From assembly GCA_963580285.1 (NCBI GenBank), contig OY757023.1:91847108-91911107 (forward strand): a stretch of DNA of 64,000 bases, read 5' to 3'. The notes below the pieces were generated by a model. That model made no database searches, had not been told where the DNA came from, and saw only the letters and a list, made by a program, of their open reading frames with translations. This document shows positions 52,166-64,000 of this stretch, in pieces (position 1 is the stretch's first letter; each line of letters starts with the position of its first letter). Source of the DNA: Lucinisca nassula (Eukaryota; Mollusca; Bivalvia; Lucinida; Lucinidae). A program made the position numbers and the translations under genes.

Positions 52166-53950
52166 TGTTAACCTTTTTTCCATTATGAGTATATAGGAGC
52201 TAAGGGGCCCAGGGGTGTGGCCAATTTCAACCCCAGGTACAGGATTGGCAGGAATTATATAGGTTACCACTTGCCATTGCTACATGCTAAATATCTAAGC
52301 TCTGGGCCCTGTGGTTTCAGAGAAGAAGATTTTTGAAGCTTTTTTCCATTATGAGTCTATGGGAGTGAAGGGGCCCCGGGGCGTGGACCATTTGGAACCC
52401 AGGGGCATGATTGGCAGGAATTATGTAGTTGACCACTTGCCCTTCCTACATGCTAAATATCTTAGCTCTGGGCCCAATGGTTTCAGAGAAGAAGATTTTT
52501 GAAGATTTTTTCCATTATGAGTCTATAGGAGCTAATGGGCCCCTGGGCGTGGTCCGTTTGGACACCAGGGGCATGATTTGCAGGAATTATGTAGGTGACC
52601 ACTTGCTGTTACTACATGCTAAATATATAAGCTCTGGGCCCTTTGGTTTCAGAGAAGAAGATTTTTGAAGATTATTTTCCATTATGAGTCTATGGGAGCG
52701 AAGGGGCCCCGGGGCGTGGCCCATTTGGAACCCAGGGGCATGATTGGCAGGAATTATGTAGGTGACCACCTGCCATTGCTACATGCTAAATATATAAGCT
52801 CTGGGCCCTATGGTTTTAGAGAAGAAGATTTTTGAAGCTTTTTTTCCATTATGAGTCTATGGGAGCGAAGGGGCCCCGGGGCGTGGCCCTTTTTGAACCC
52901 AGGGGCATGATTGGCAGGAATTATGTAGGTGACCACTTGCCATTGCTACATGCTAAATATCTAAGCTCTGGGCCCTGTGGTTTCAGAGAAGAAGATTTTT
53001 GAAGCTTTTTTTCCATTATGAGTCTATGGGAGCGAAGGGGCCCCGGGGCCTGGCCCATTTGGAACCCAGGGGCATGATTGGCAGGAATTATGTAGGTGAC
53101 CACCTGCCATTGCTACATGCTAAATATATAAGCTCTGGGCCCTGTGGTTTCAGAGAAGAAGATTTTTGAAGCTTTTTTTCCATTATGAGTCTATGGGAGC
53201 GAAGGGGCCCTGGGGCGTGGCCCATTTGGAACCCAGGGGCATGATTGGCAGGAATTATGTAGGTTACCACCTGCCATTGCTTCATGCTGAATATATAAGC
53301 TCTGGGCCCTGTGGTTTTAGAGAAGAAGATTTTTGAAGCTTTTTTCCATTATGAGTCTATGGGAGCGAAGGGGACCCCGGGCGTGGCCCTTTTTGAACCC
53401 AGGGGCATGATTGGCAGGAATTATGTAGGTGACCACTTGCCATTGCTACAGGCTAAATATCTAAGCTCTGGGCCCTGTGGTTTCAGAGAAGAAGATTTTT
53501 GAAGCTTTTTTTCCATTATTAGTCTATGGGAGCGAAGGGGCCCTAGGGTGTGGCTCATTTGGCACCGAGGGGCATGATTGGCAGGAATTATGTAGTTGAC
53601 CACTTGCCCTTGCTACATGCTTAATATCTAAGCTCTGGGCCATGTGGTTTCAGAGAAGAAGATTTTTAAATGTTTTCCCATTATAAGTGTATGGGAGCTA
53701 TATGTTGCCATGGCAACCAGAATTCCAATCTGATCAGCCCAAAAACCTTATGCAGCCTTTCCCCCTACCTGATGATGATTCATATGAAATTTGATCAAGA
53801 TTGGCCATGGGGTATTGGAGATATACTTATTTGAAATTGTTTACGGACGCACGGACGCACGCACGGACGCACGGACGCACGCACGCACGACGGACGACGG
53901 ACAAAAAGTGATCCCAAAAGCTCACCTCGTCACTACGTGACAGGTGAGCT

Positions 53951-56900
53951 AAAAATGATGATATTTCAAATCATAACACACCTCATGTCGAAGAACTGTA
54001 TGATTCAGATGCAGAAGAAATCGCACAAGAAAATGTGGGAAATATTGACACTCTATTGGATGATGCAGATCTTGAAAACAGAAATTCTACATTCACATTT
54101 GCTCCTGGAGAAGGTCAAAGGCCACTCAGTATATTTCAAGATAAAGATTCAGAATATCTTTGTTTTCCAACCATATTTTGTGGGCAGAGGCGCATAGATA
54201 ATGATGATAGAAAAGTGCCTGTACATTATAGCGATATTGCAAAATGGGAATTGAGAAGCCAGGATAGGCGTGCTGCTAACAGTGTACCCAATATATTTTT
54301 TAAACTGAAAAAAATACAAATGAAGCAACTGAACGATAAAGCAAACCTTGCTGTTAGAAGGTGTCAAACAGGAACAAATAATATTACTGCTGTACAAGCA
54401 AGAAACTCAGAGTGTATTGACACTATTGTAAAAAATGATGAAGGTTACTATTTGTTTAAACAGCTAAGAAATTCTCCAGCATATTTAGAATCTAGAAAAA
54501 AAGATGTTTATGCTATGATTCGTCAGTTGGGTTTGCCAACTTGGTTTATGTCATTGTCCTCGGCTGATACAAGATGGATTGAGCTTTTGAAAATGCTAGC
54601 TACCTTAAATAAAAATTTCAACTACACTGATGATCAAATTGAAAACTTGGCATGGGAATAAAATATAAAACTTATTCAATCGGATCCAGTCACTTGTTCT
54701 ATATATTTCGAGCATAGAGTTAAAGAATTCATCAACACAGTTCTAAAGAGTGAGCATGAACCTCTTGGAAAAGTTGTTGATTACTTTTTTAGAGTGGAAT
54801 TTCAGCAACGTGGATCGCCACACATTCATATGATTGTATGGGTACAGAATGCACCAAAATTCAATGTGGATTCGGATGTAGAGTTGGCTGCTTATGTGGA
54901 TCAGTATTTGAAATGTTCTATAGATAATCCACATCTTCGTCATTTAATAGAACTTCAAATTCACAAACATTCTAGAACATGTAGAAAACGAGAAGATAAA
55001 ATCTGTCGATTTGGTTATCCTTTGCCACCTCTTTCCAAAACTATGGTCTTACAGCCTCTCGAAACTGAAAAAGACAAGTATTATAAATTGTACATAAACT
55101 TACAGAAAACAATGAACAGTAAGACAGATGGATATGATATGTCTTATGAGGAGTCTCTGACAAGTGTTGTCCGAATGAGTGAGGAAGAATATATTAAATG
55201 TATCAGAAGTTCTTTAAACTCTTCAAAAGTGTTTTTGAAAAGAAATCCAAGTGAAATCCGTGTAAATTTGTACAATGATAGTGTGTTAAAAGCTTGGAAG
55301 GCAAACATTGATATACAATTTGTGTTAGATCCATATGCTTGTGCTATGTATATAGTTTCATATATTAGTAAATCTCAAAGAGGGATGAGTAATTTGTTGC
55401 ATGCAGCTGCAAAAGAAGCAAGGAATGGCAATATGGATCTCAAAAGACAAGTTAGACATATTGGAAATGTGTTTTCAAACAGTGTTGAAGTAAGTGCACA
55501 AGAGGCAGTTTATTTGGTACTGCAAATGCCATTGACTAAAAGTTCAAGGAGTGTTGTCTTCATAAATACGTCACTTCCAACCCAGAGAGTACAGTTACTG
55601 AAACCAAAGTCAGTACTTGATGAATTGCCGGCAGACTCGACAGATATAATGTCAGACAATAAAATTAAAAGATACTCGAAGCGTCCCAAACCATTGGAAA
55701 AGTATTGCTTAGCCGATTATGTGTCTGAGTTAGAAGTCATTTACCCAGATGGACATAATGATAGTAGAGATGAGGAGGAGCAAGATTATGAGAAAGATGC
55801 AGAAGTGTCAGATGAAGAATGCTTTGGTGATGGTGAAACTATTTTAACTTTAAAGAATGGCATAAAAATCAAACGATGTCATAATTCTAAAATAATAAGG
55901 TATGTGAGATTCAATCGCAAAACAGATGAAGAGAACTATTATAGAGAGAAACTTCTACTTTTTCACCCATGGAGAAATGAAGAGACTGACTTACTTGGAA
56001 CTTTTAGAACATATAAAGAACACTATGAGTCGATGAAGCATGTGATAGATCATAAATGTTCCACTTACGAACATTATGCTGAAGAGTTGGATTTAGCAAG
56101 AGATTTAGCAGAAATTGAATATGATGCATTCGATGATATTGCTCCAAGTACACAACAAGTTGAAGGTGATGATGCTGAAATTGAACCATTTCAGTCTGAA
56201 GAGTTTATATATTTTAATCCTGATAGAATTGAGCATAGAGACTATGATATAGGGACTGGAATTGGATGTTACGTTTCTGCACCTCAAATTGATGTGAATG
56301 AAAATATTCTTTCAGATATTGATTACAGAAAGCTCCTGCAGTGTTTAAATAGTAAACAAAAACAGTTTTACTATCATGTGATTCACTGGATTAAAACAAA
56401 AGATGCCCCCTTATATGCATTTCTTTCTGGTGGAGCTGGTGTTGGAAAAAGTCTAGTTATTCGAGCATTGTATCAGACTTTGTTTAGAATATTAAATCTG
56501 AAAGAAGGAGAAGATGCGGATCACACAAGCGTTCTACTATGTGCATTTACAGGAAAAGCAGCATTTAATATTAATGGTTCTACCATCTCATCTGCATTTA
56601 AACAAAAATATAAGCAATCGGATCAAACATTAACCTGTGACAGTCTGAATACCTTTAGATCAAAATACTGTGATTTGTCAGTTGTGATTATTGATGAAAT
56701 TTCAATGGTTAGTAATTCTATGTTGAATTTTATTGATCAGAGACTTCAAGCATTGAAAGGAACAAGAACGCCTTTTGGTGGTGTTAGCATTATTGCTGTT
56801 GGTGATCTTTATCAGTTGAAACCAGTGAGTGGTGATTGGATATTTAATGACATGAAACATGATGCAGCTGCTTTATCACAAAATCTCTGGAAAGACTTAT

Positions 56901-58498
56901 TTACCCTGTTTGAACTAACAGAAATTATGAGACAAAAAGATGACCTTGAATTTGCAGAATTGTTAAATAGATTAAGGATCAATGCCTTGACTGCTGAAGA
57001 CAAGAATAGGTTTAAGCAATGTGAAGTAACTAAAACAGATACTGAGTATCAGAAAAATGCGCCTCACCTCTTTGCAGAAAACTATTTCATGCATGTTTTT
57101 AATGATGAAATTATAAGAAATATGGCAACAGAAAAGGTTGAAATACCATGCATGGATACATATGTCTCACCTAAGTTATCTAAAGAAAAGATAGACTGTG
57201 CACTCAAGAATCTAAAGAATGTAACAGATTCAAACCAAACAGCAAATTTACATTGCTCATTAACAGTTGTTGTTGACATGATTTATGATTTAACAATAAA
57301 CATAAAAACAGAAGATGGACTAGCAAATGGAGCATCATGTGTAGTTAAGTTTATTGAGTATAAACTACAAACCACACGACGTCCAAGCATAATTTGGGTC
57401 CAGTTTGATGCCAAAAAAGCAGGAATGGAAACAAGAATCAAATACAAAAACAGGGGACTGTATCATAGCAATATTGATGAAAATTGGACACCAATTTTTG
57501 ATGTCAACAGGTCATTTACTTACAACAGAAAGACCTTTCAGAGAGTTCAATTCCCTTTGCAACCTTCTGCAGGGCTTTCAGTACATAGAGCACAAGGTAG
57601 TACCCTTGAAAGAGTTGTTATTGACTTATCACAACGTAAAACCCGCAAAGTTCCACATTTACACTATGTTGCACTCAGCAGGGTAAGGTCAATTGAAAAG
57701 CTTCAGATCCTTAACTTCAATGAGAAAGCATTACAAGTTGATGATCAGGTTAAGACAGAAATGCAGCGATTGCATGAAACAGCAATGCTTCAGATGTGTG
57801 ATACATCTTTAGAATTGATAGATCCAGTTTCGCATTTCAAAGTTGCTTTCAATAATTGTAGATCCTTGAATCTTCATTTTGATGATGTTAGACATGACAA
57901 AAATCTGTTGTCAACGCACATATTTGGATTAGCAGAAACACGACTACATCAGCCTGATAATGATAGTGATTATGTAATAGAAGGCTATTGTTTGACAAGA
58001 AATGACCAAATTGGATACAGTACTTGCAAAAGACCTCCTCATGGATTAGCAGTTTATGTCAAAGATGATATCATTATTATACAGAAGAGAAAGTATAGTT
58101 CAGAAACATTAGAATTTATTATGATTATTATGATAACTGCCAGGCATGTCTCGATTGAAAGTCAGATCGTATTTTTGTATAAGTCACCTCAAATGTCTGA
58201 CAGTAATCTTCTTTCTTGTCTGAACAAAGAACTTATTCCATATTTGACCCCATCAAAGTCATTGATGATAATTGGAGATTTCAATATTAATGTTTTGCTG
58301 AAACATAGCATTGTTAAGAAATTAAGTGATAAGTTTTCATGCAAAATGCTTATAAAAGAATGTACCACAGATCATATGACAACGCTTGATTTGGTATTTT
58401 CTAATGTTGATTTTTCATATGTTGATGGTGCAGTTGGAACATGTGAAACATACTGGTCAGATCACAAAATAGTCTTTTTGCACATGAAATCCACATAG
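53951..58498 (+). CDS. Helentron Rep-helicase-endonuclease polyprotein (one internal stop)
   Basis: The frame is open from the array edge to TAA at 54659-54661, then from 54662 to 58498 (1278 codons). The N-terminal part has FPTIFCGQRR and LPTWFMSLSSADTRWIEL (Helitron-like N domain). The Rep catalytic site is HUH in RGSPHIHMIVW (~54820) and two tyrosines in MYIVSYISK (55349 and 55361). The Pif1-type helicase has Walker A GGAGVGKS (~56429), Walker B VIIDEIS, GVSIIAVGDLYQL, GLSVHRAQGST (~57575) and YVALSRV. The endonuclease/exonuclease/phosphatase domain from ~57840 has NCRS, LAETRL, IIGDFNIN and WSDHKIV. It would nick, unwind and paste element DNA in the nucleus. Apart from the TAA no lesion is visible downstream, so it is a young copy or a recently hit one. 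Confidence 0.9.
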
Positions 58499-58500
58499 TT

Positions 58501-59349
58501 GAAGACTTTTCACCTGCATAATTTTAAATATATAAAACCAGTCTCTCAAATTAAGGTTGCTTTTTTTGGTGAAATTGGAACAGAGGAATCTATTGGTCAG
58601 ATCATAAGTACCACACTTTTTGCATAACAACTTGGAAATCGTGTCAGATATTTTTATGCTACTTTTCAGTGCACTCACCCACCACATAAAATGCTGTATT
58701 TACCTTTTCAAAGAAATTGGTGGCCACCACTTACAGATATCAGGAAATGAGCACCCCTGTAAAACTCCTTATATAGAGAAGAGTGGAGTTTACAGGGCTA
58801 TTCTTTATTTTCTATACACATTTTTACCATTTTCTTACTCGAAACATAGACAGTGAGGCGTTTCTCTAAATGTTTAGAGCAGAAATAAGAAAAATATATA
58901 AATTTTCATTCAAAAATGCTATTTTTTCTATCATGACCGAAAGCATTACATATATGGATGCATTATTCTAATGGAATAAGTCCTCTTTTTCCAGCCAGAT
59001 GAGAGAAATAGGACATCTCGAAAAAAAACAACATGGAAAAATAAAAGTTTAATCTTAAAGGACCTTAATAATATTTAATATTTTATTTGGTTTTCCAGTT
59101 TTATAGTAGATTAAAAAATATTTTTGAGTATGATTTCAACCTTTTTTCTTAGGATTTATGTGCACAAGATGAAACTACATCTTCTATTGGCATACAAATT
59201 TTGAAGATTATAAAGCATCTGATAGTCTGTTGATACAGTGGAGGTTTCAAAGATTGACTTGTATGTATGTATATTTTTATGATGTCATATTACATGGATG
59301 CTGTTGATGTACCTTTGGTTAATATAAATTGTACTCTTCAACTGGATTC
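58501..59349. other. Helentron 3' flank; diverged hairpin repeat
   Basis: At about 58745-58930 a segment with 'tgtaaaactccttatataga', 'gtggagtttacagg' and 'tagagcagaaataag' resembles part of hairpin MITE M2. No gene was seen. Confidence 0.4.
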
Positions 59350-59640
59350 ACATCACGTGAACAAGCCTGTGAAATAAACACCCCCTTAAACCCCACTTTA
59401 TATTGAGAAATATGGGGGTTTTAGGGGTATACATTATTTTTCTTATTTCTGCTCCAATACATAGGTTGTGGGTACTCATTAGAACTGCGTCAATGAGGCG
59501 GTTCTAACTAGCACCCGCCACCTGTGTTTGCAGTATAAATAAGGAAAATATCATGGATTTTCATAAAATAAGCAGCTATTTTGAAGATGCAAAAAATGCA
59601 TTATGTTGCAAGGGTGTTATTATCTTAGTTCTTAGATGTA
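59350..59640 (+). mobile_element. Hairpin MITE M2, plus orientation
   Basis: Order: 'acatcacgtgaacaagcctg', 'taaaccccactttatattga', 'ttcttatttctgctcc', hairpin ('ataggttgtgggtactc' / 'ctagcacccgccacctgtg'), 'gcagtataaataagg', 'atcatggattttcataaaat'. The same order is found in the Polinton-like arms at 11634-11835 and, inverted, at 16430-16640. Confidence 0.7.
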
Positions 59641-59779
59641 TTGCAGAATAATTAAAAAATATTAATTCTTTACTTATCTCCAAAAATTTGCTACCTTCAT
59701 ATTAAACATGTGACCAGACACTTTGTCAGGGGAAGAATTGACTTACAATGTACATTCTGTCCATTTTTCCCCAGACGTT

Positions 59780-60370
59780 AGTCGAAGGGGACTATAGTAA
59801 TGGTTTTCGTCCATCCATTCACCGTCCATCCATCAGTCGGTCTGTCTGCAACTCCTCCTACATTTTCAAAGAATTTTGATGAAACTTTCCAGTTATTGTT
59901 CCCATGTCCTGAAGATGATCATATTTTATCGAGGTCATGCTAGACTGATTTTTTACCAGAGTTATTGCCCTTTGTCAGTTTTAGCAATTTTATCAACAGA
60001 AGTTTTTGTCTCCGCAACTCCTCCCAGTGTTCAAGAGATTTTGATGAAACTTCTCAATTATTGTTCTTATGGCCTGGAAATGATCATATTTTGAGGAGGT
60101 TGTGCCTGATTGATTTTTACTAGTATCATTGCCCTTTGTCAGTCTAAGCCATGTTATCAACAGAAGTTCTTGTCTCCACAACTCCTCCTACAGTTTTCAC
60201 CAGATTTGGATGAAACTTGCCATTTTTTGTTTCCATGACCTGAAGATGATCATATTCTATTGCGGTTGTGCTCAATTGATTACTGAATTTTCCTGGGGTT
60301 TTGGTCCTTTGTCTTACAGTTTTGGAGATCACTTTTTTCTCTGTAAATTTATTCCTTTAAACTTTAGGAA
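59780..60370 (+). mobile_element. Pearl-like element P5, three ~161 bp units
   Basis: The leader has 'cgtccatccattcaccgtcc' microsatellite-like sequence. The units begin 'ctgcaactcctcctac' at about 59848, 60012 and 60175, each with 'gatgaaactt', 'ctgaagatgatcatattt' and 'attgccctttgtcag'. It is non-coding. Confidence 0.7.
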
Positions 60371-61473
60371 AATTTAAAAGAAATAGTCTGTTGAAATGGT
60401 TTTAAATTCCCTAAACATGGCTTATGACATATGTTATAGACATATTCACCACATACTGACATTTCAGAGATGGGGGACACTTGGCTTGGGGCCGTTTGTT
60501 CACAATATTCTGAATTCTGCCAAATAACATACTATATTGTATTCTTATTTGCAACACTGTTTTGACATGTAAATCTGTTGTCCTTAGAGAAAGGTTTATC
60601 GCAGTATTTTGAATTTTGTCAATATTTTATTATTTTCTTATTTGCAACATTGACAATAAGTTTACATGTAAATTTGTTGTTACTTGAAAAGGCTTAAAAC
60701 AGATTTTCTTCAAAAAGATTTAAGTAACAATTTTCTACATACTTGCAAGGTCAGGAATTTATTTATTGGTGATCAAGAGAATAAGGTGATGCATCTGCTT
60801 TCTATGCATAGAAATGACTCACATTATTTTTAGCTGTTCTTTATTTTGTGCACCTAAAGATGCCTTTTTGGCACATATCACAACATAGATTCTACATATG
60901 TTTGTGTGTCTTAGTTTATGCCTTATTATAATTATGCCCACTGTAACAGAATTAATTCTTTGTGGGTTTAAGATAGATGTAACAACCAAGATGTTTATGA
61001 TATAAAGGTAACTTAATCTATAATATGGGCCTTATACATCAGTGTGACTGAGTAAAAGTCAAAGATACAGTCTGGATAGAACTAAGCAGACTTTGGCCTC
61101 TCTTTTTTGACATGGATGCAGCTATTTGAGATCATCAGTGTTTCTTATGTAAATTTTGTCATCCCATGCAATACTGTTGAAAACCACTGTGTCGAACGGA
61201 AATCATAGCTACAGATATTGATTTCTTTGTCAAATTATGACTACATCATGAACAAAGACTAACTGCATGGATTCAAGAAGTCTTGTGTATACTCTACATC
61301 TTGCCCTTCAAGATTTCATCCTGAAGAGTTCAACTGGTTCAACTGATGTACAAGTATATTGACCACCCTGGATCTATGAAGATATTTATATCTATCAGGT
61401 AAACAAACATGTCTTGCCTTTCTGTACAGTTCTTTTTTTTTTTTCTAAATATCACTAATGCTTATCTGGTACA
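60371..61473. other. No gene seen
   Basis: AT-rich sequence without a recognisable exon or repeat border. Confidence 0.4.
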
Positions 61474-61512
61474 CAGGTGAGCGATATAGGGTCATGATGA
61501 CCCTCTTGTGTT
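61474..61512 (+). repeat. Orphan pearl/Helentron-type 3' terminus
   Basis: 'tggtacacaggtgagcgata' followed by the small hairpin AGGGTCATGATGACCCT and CTTG. It is the same terminus as the tail of P4 (inverted, 49259-49300) and of P6 (62747-62790). Here it is not preceded by tandem units. Confidence 0.6.
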
Positions 61513-62790
61513 TTATATTAGGATCACTTTTTGTCTGTCATCCGTGCGTAAACAATTTCTTCAAACGACATCTCCTCCTAAACCACTGATCGGATTTTGA
61601 CCAAACTTCACAGGAATGATCCTTAGGTGGTCCCCTTTCAAAGTTTTTTCAAATGGTTCCGGTCCATTGCACATATAGGTCACTGGAGCCAAAAATAGAT
61701 TTTTTCACCTAAAACTTAAAAAATCTTCTTCTCTGAAACCCCAAGGCCCAGGTCTTTGATATTTGGTATGAAGCTTCATCTAGTGGACCCCTATTAAGAT
61801 TGTTCGAATTAAAGTGCTGGGGCCAAAAATGCCCCCCACCCCAGGGCCCTTTGGTTTTACATGGGCTTATATAGGAAAATCTTCAAAAATCTTCTTCTCT
61901 GAAACCACAAGGACCAGGTCTTTGAGATTTGATATGAAGCTTCATCTAGTGGACCCCTACCAAGATTGTTCAAATTATAGTGCTGGGGCCAAAAATGCCC
62001 CCGCCCCGGAGCCCTTTGGTTTTACATAGACTTATGTAAGGGAAATTTTTAAAAATCTTCCTCTCTGAAACTGCAAGGCCCAGGTCTTTGATATTTGGTA
62101 TGAAGCTTCATCTCGTGGACCTCTACCAAGATTGTTCAAATTATAGCCCTGGGGCCAAAAATGCCCCCGCTCCGGGGCCCTTTGGTTTTACATAGACTTA
62201 TATAGGGAATATCTTGAAAAATCTTCTTCTCTGAAACCACAAGGCCTAGGTCTTTGATATTTGGTATGAAGCTTCAGCTAGTGGACCTTTACCAAGACTG
62301 TTCAAATTATAGCCCTGAGGCCAAACATGTCCCTGCCTCGGGGCCCTTTGGTTTTACATAGACTTATATAGGGAAAATCTTTAAAAATCATCTTCTGTGA
62401 AACCACAAGGCCTAGGTCTTTGATATTTGGTGTGAATTTTCATCTAGTGGGCCTCTATCAAGATTGTTTAAATTATAGCCCTGGGGCCAAAAATATCTCC
62501 GCCCCGAAATCTTTTAGTTTTACATAGACAGTAAGACTTATATTGGAAAATCTTTAAAACTCTTCTTCTCTGAAACTGCAAAGCCCATGTCTTTGATATT
62601 TGGTATGGAGCTTCATCTAGTGGACAATTATAGCCTTTGTTGATATTTGGTATGAAGCTTCACCTTTTTAGACCTCCCGCAACATTATGCACATTATAAC
62701 CTTGGGGTCAATAATGGCCCTCCCCGGGGCCCACTTGTTACTCTATGGATCAGGTGAGCGATCCAGGGCCATCATGGCCCTCTTGTATTC
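61513..62790 (+). mobile_element. Pearl-like element P6
   Basis: A truncated head ('ggatcactttttgtctgtca'), the common leader ('aacaatttcttcaaacgaca'), about six ~165 bp units like P1, and a complete tail ('caggtgagcgatccaggg', hairpin GGGCCATCATGGCCC). It abuts the orphan terminus directly. Confidence 0.75.
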
Positions 62791-62794
62791 ACTT

Positions 62795-62891
62795 CCCATC
62801 ATGAAAACATGCCTATATAATTCTGACCCCCCCCCCGAACCCCAGTAAAACTGTAAACTAAAACTGGGGTTTACAGGGGTAAACCTTATTT
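62795..62891. mobile_element. Hairpin MITE M2, truncated by P7
   Basis: 'catgaaaacatgcctatata', a poly-C tract, 'aaccccagtaaaactg' and 'actggggtttacaggggt' end abruptly at the start of P7. Confidence 0.5.
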
Positions 62892-64000
62892 TTAGCTCAC
62901 CTGTCATGTAATGACGAGGTGAGCTTTTGGGATCACTTTTCGTCCGTCGTCAGTCCGTGGGTGCGTGCGTCCGTCCGTAAACAATTTCTTCAAACGACAT
63001 CTCCTCCTAAACCACTGATCGGATTTTGACCAAACTTCACAGGAATGATCCTTAGGTGGTCCCCTTTCAAAGTTGTTCAAATGGTTCCGGTCCGTTGCAC
63101 ATATAGGTCACAGGAGCCAAAAATAGATTTTTTCACTGAAAACTTAAAAAAATCTTCTTCTCTGAAACCACAAGGCCCAGGTCTTTGATATTTGGTATGA
63201 AGCTTCATCTAGTGGACCCCTACCAAGATTGTTCAAATTAAAGTGCTGGGGCCAAAAATGCCCCCGCCCTGGGACCCTTTGGTTTTACATTGGCTTATAT
63301 AGGGAAAATCTTTAAAAATCTTCTTCTCTGAAACCACAAGGCCCAGGTCTTTGATATTTGATATGAAGCTTCATCTAGTGGACCCCTTCCAAGATTGTTC
63401 AAATTATAGTGCTGGGGCCAAAAATGCCCCCACCCCGGGGCACTTTGGTTTTACATGGGCTTATATAGGGAAAATCTTTAAAAATCTTCTTCTCTAAAAC
63501 TGCAAGGCCCAGGTCTTTGCTATTTGGTTTGAAGCTTCATCTAGTAGACCCCTACCCTACCAAGATTGTTCAAATTATAGTGCTGGGGCCAAAAATGTCC
63601 CCGCCCGGGGCCCTTTGGTTTTACATGGGCTTATATAGGGAAAATCTTTAAAAATCTTCTTCTCTGAAACTGCAAGGCCCAGGTCTTTGCTATTTGGGAT
63701 GAAGCTTCATCTAGTGGACCCCTACCAAGATTGTTAAAATTATAGTGCTGGAGCCAAAAATGCCCCCGCCCCGGGGCCCTTTGGTTTTAAATAGGCTTAT
63801 GTAAGGAAAATCTTTAAAAATCTTCTTCTCTGAAACCGCAAGGCCCAGGTCTTTGCTATTTGGTATGAAGCTTCATCTATTGGACCCCTACCAAGATTGT
63901 TCAAATTAAAGTGCTGGGGCCAAAAATGCCCCAGCCCCAGGGCCCTTTGGTTTTACATAGGCTTATATAGGGAAAATCTTTAAAAATCTTTTTCTCTGAA
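62892..64000 (+). mobile_element. Pearl-like element P7, continues beyond the window
   Basis: A full head: TAGCTCACCTGTCATGTAATG hairpin with GACGAGGTGAGCT, 'tttgggatcacttttcgtcc', a CGTC/CGTG run and the leader. Units then run from about 63140 to the window edge, close to P1 units in sequence. Confidence 0.8.

Larger units (their letters stand above)
49259..53950 (-). mobile_element. Pearl-like array P4 inserted in the Helentron
   Basis: Minus orientation. The head is at the right, with TGACAGGTGAGCT, palindrome GTCACTACGTGAC, 'aagctcacctcgtcac', 'gtgatcccaaaag' and a CGGA/CGCA microsatellite (53830-53895). The tail is at the left (gggcccaatggccc hairpin, 'tatatcgctcac'). Between are about 25 units of ~167 bp with 'cagagaagaagatttttgaa', 'ccattatgagtctatgggag' and 'gggcatgattggcaggaatt'. 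It is inserted between Helentron codons at 49258 and 53951. Frames of 60-86 codons beginning MVSEKKIFEAFFHYES on either strand are repeat translations. Confidence 0.85.
46040..58500 (+). mobile_element. Helentron-type rolling-circle transposon, split by array P4
   Basis: All coding parts lie on the plus strand in the order cysteine protease, charged repeat protein, zinc-binding DUF6570-like region, Rep (HUH and two Tyr), Pif1-family helicase and EEP endonuclease. A C-terminal endonuclease after the helicase is the defining feature of Helentrons among Helitrons. A pearl-like array (49259-53950) interrupts the Rep-Hel gene. Frameshifts or gene borders near 47280, 47595 and 48290, a TGA at 46183 and a TAA at 54659 suggest it is inactive, though only mildly decayed. 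Exact termini are not determined. Confidence 0.85.

Noticed and set aside
50143..53603. Many 60-65 residue frames starting MVSEKKIFEAFFHYES or MVTYIIPANHAPGFQMG
   Set aside because: They are translations of the ~167 bp units of array P4 on the two strands.

Overview
The window is eukaryotic and most likely from a bivalve mollusc. The signs are a spliced host gene, tRNA-headed SINEs, Penelope-like retroelements with hammerhead ribozymes, a Polinton/Maverick-type element, a Helentron, and long arrays of ~165 bp units ('pearl-like' elements, a class described from bivalves). Protein-coding host sequence is sparse. Most of the window is layered, nested mobile DNA. The species cannot be named from the sequence.

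Layout. 0-9.5 kb: SINEs, a pogo-type MITE, foldback elements and a decayed Penelope-like reverse transcriptase (RT) relic. 9.5-10.7 kb: a broken LINE 3' end carrying a 498 bp inserted repeat (family R1). 10.75-17.26 kb: a short Polinton-like element with ~1.4 kb terminal inverted repeats, encoding on the minus strand an adenovirus-type protease, an acidic protein, a frameshifted packaging ATPase with a zinc finger, a Gly/Cys-rich ORF, a tRNA-Ile(GAT)-like gene and a PC4-like protein. I see no DNA polymerase, integrase or capsid gene in it. 18.2-33.7 kb: at least five plus-strand exons of an M13 (neprilysin-like) metallopeptidase gene, found by hand from splice sites and conserved motifs, plus a second copy of the NAYY exon. 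The introns hold two Penelope-like RT fragments, tandem hammerhead-ribozyme repeats and R1 copies. 34.6-43.3 kb: pearl-like arrays, one nested in another. 44-46 kb: SINE and R1 copies. 46.0-58.5 kb: a nearly complete Helentron (cysteine protease, charged 20-residue repeat protein, zinc-binding DUF6570-like region, Rep HUH/Y2, Pif1-type helicase, C-terminal endonuclease), split by a 4.7 kb reverse-oriented pearl-like array. 58.5-64 kb: hairpin MITEs and three more pearl-like arrays, the last running off the window.

How the parts relate. The M13 exons join in phase with consensus splice sites and belong to one gene whose 5' and 3' exons lie outside the window or were not recognised. Mobile elements have inserted into one another repeatedly (R1 in LINE, in SINE S1 and in SINE S2; MITE in Penelope relic; SINE in array; array in Helentron), which gives a relative chronology. 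The Helentron is the only element here with a largely open replication protein and is a candidate source of activity for the non-autonomous arrays; that link is inference. All identifications are from reading the sequence, with no database search.
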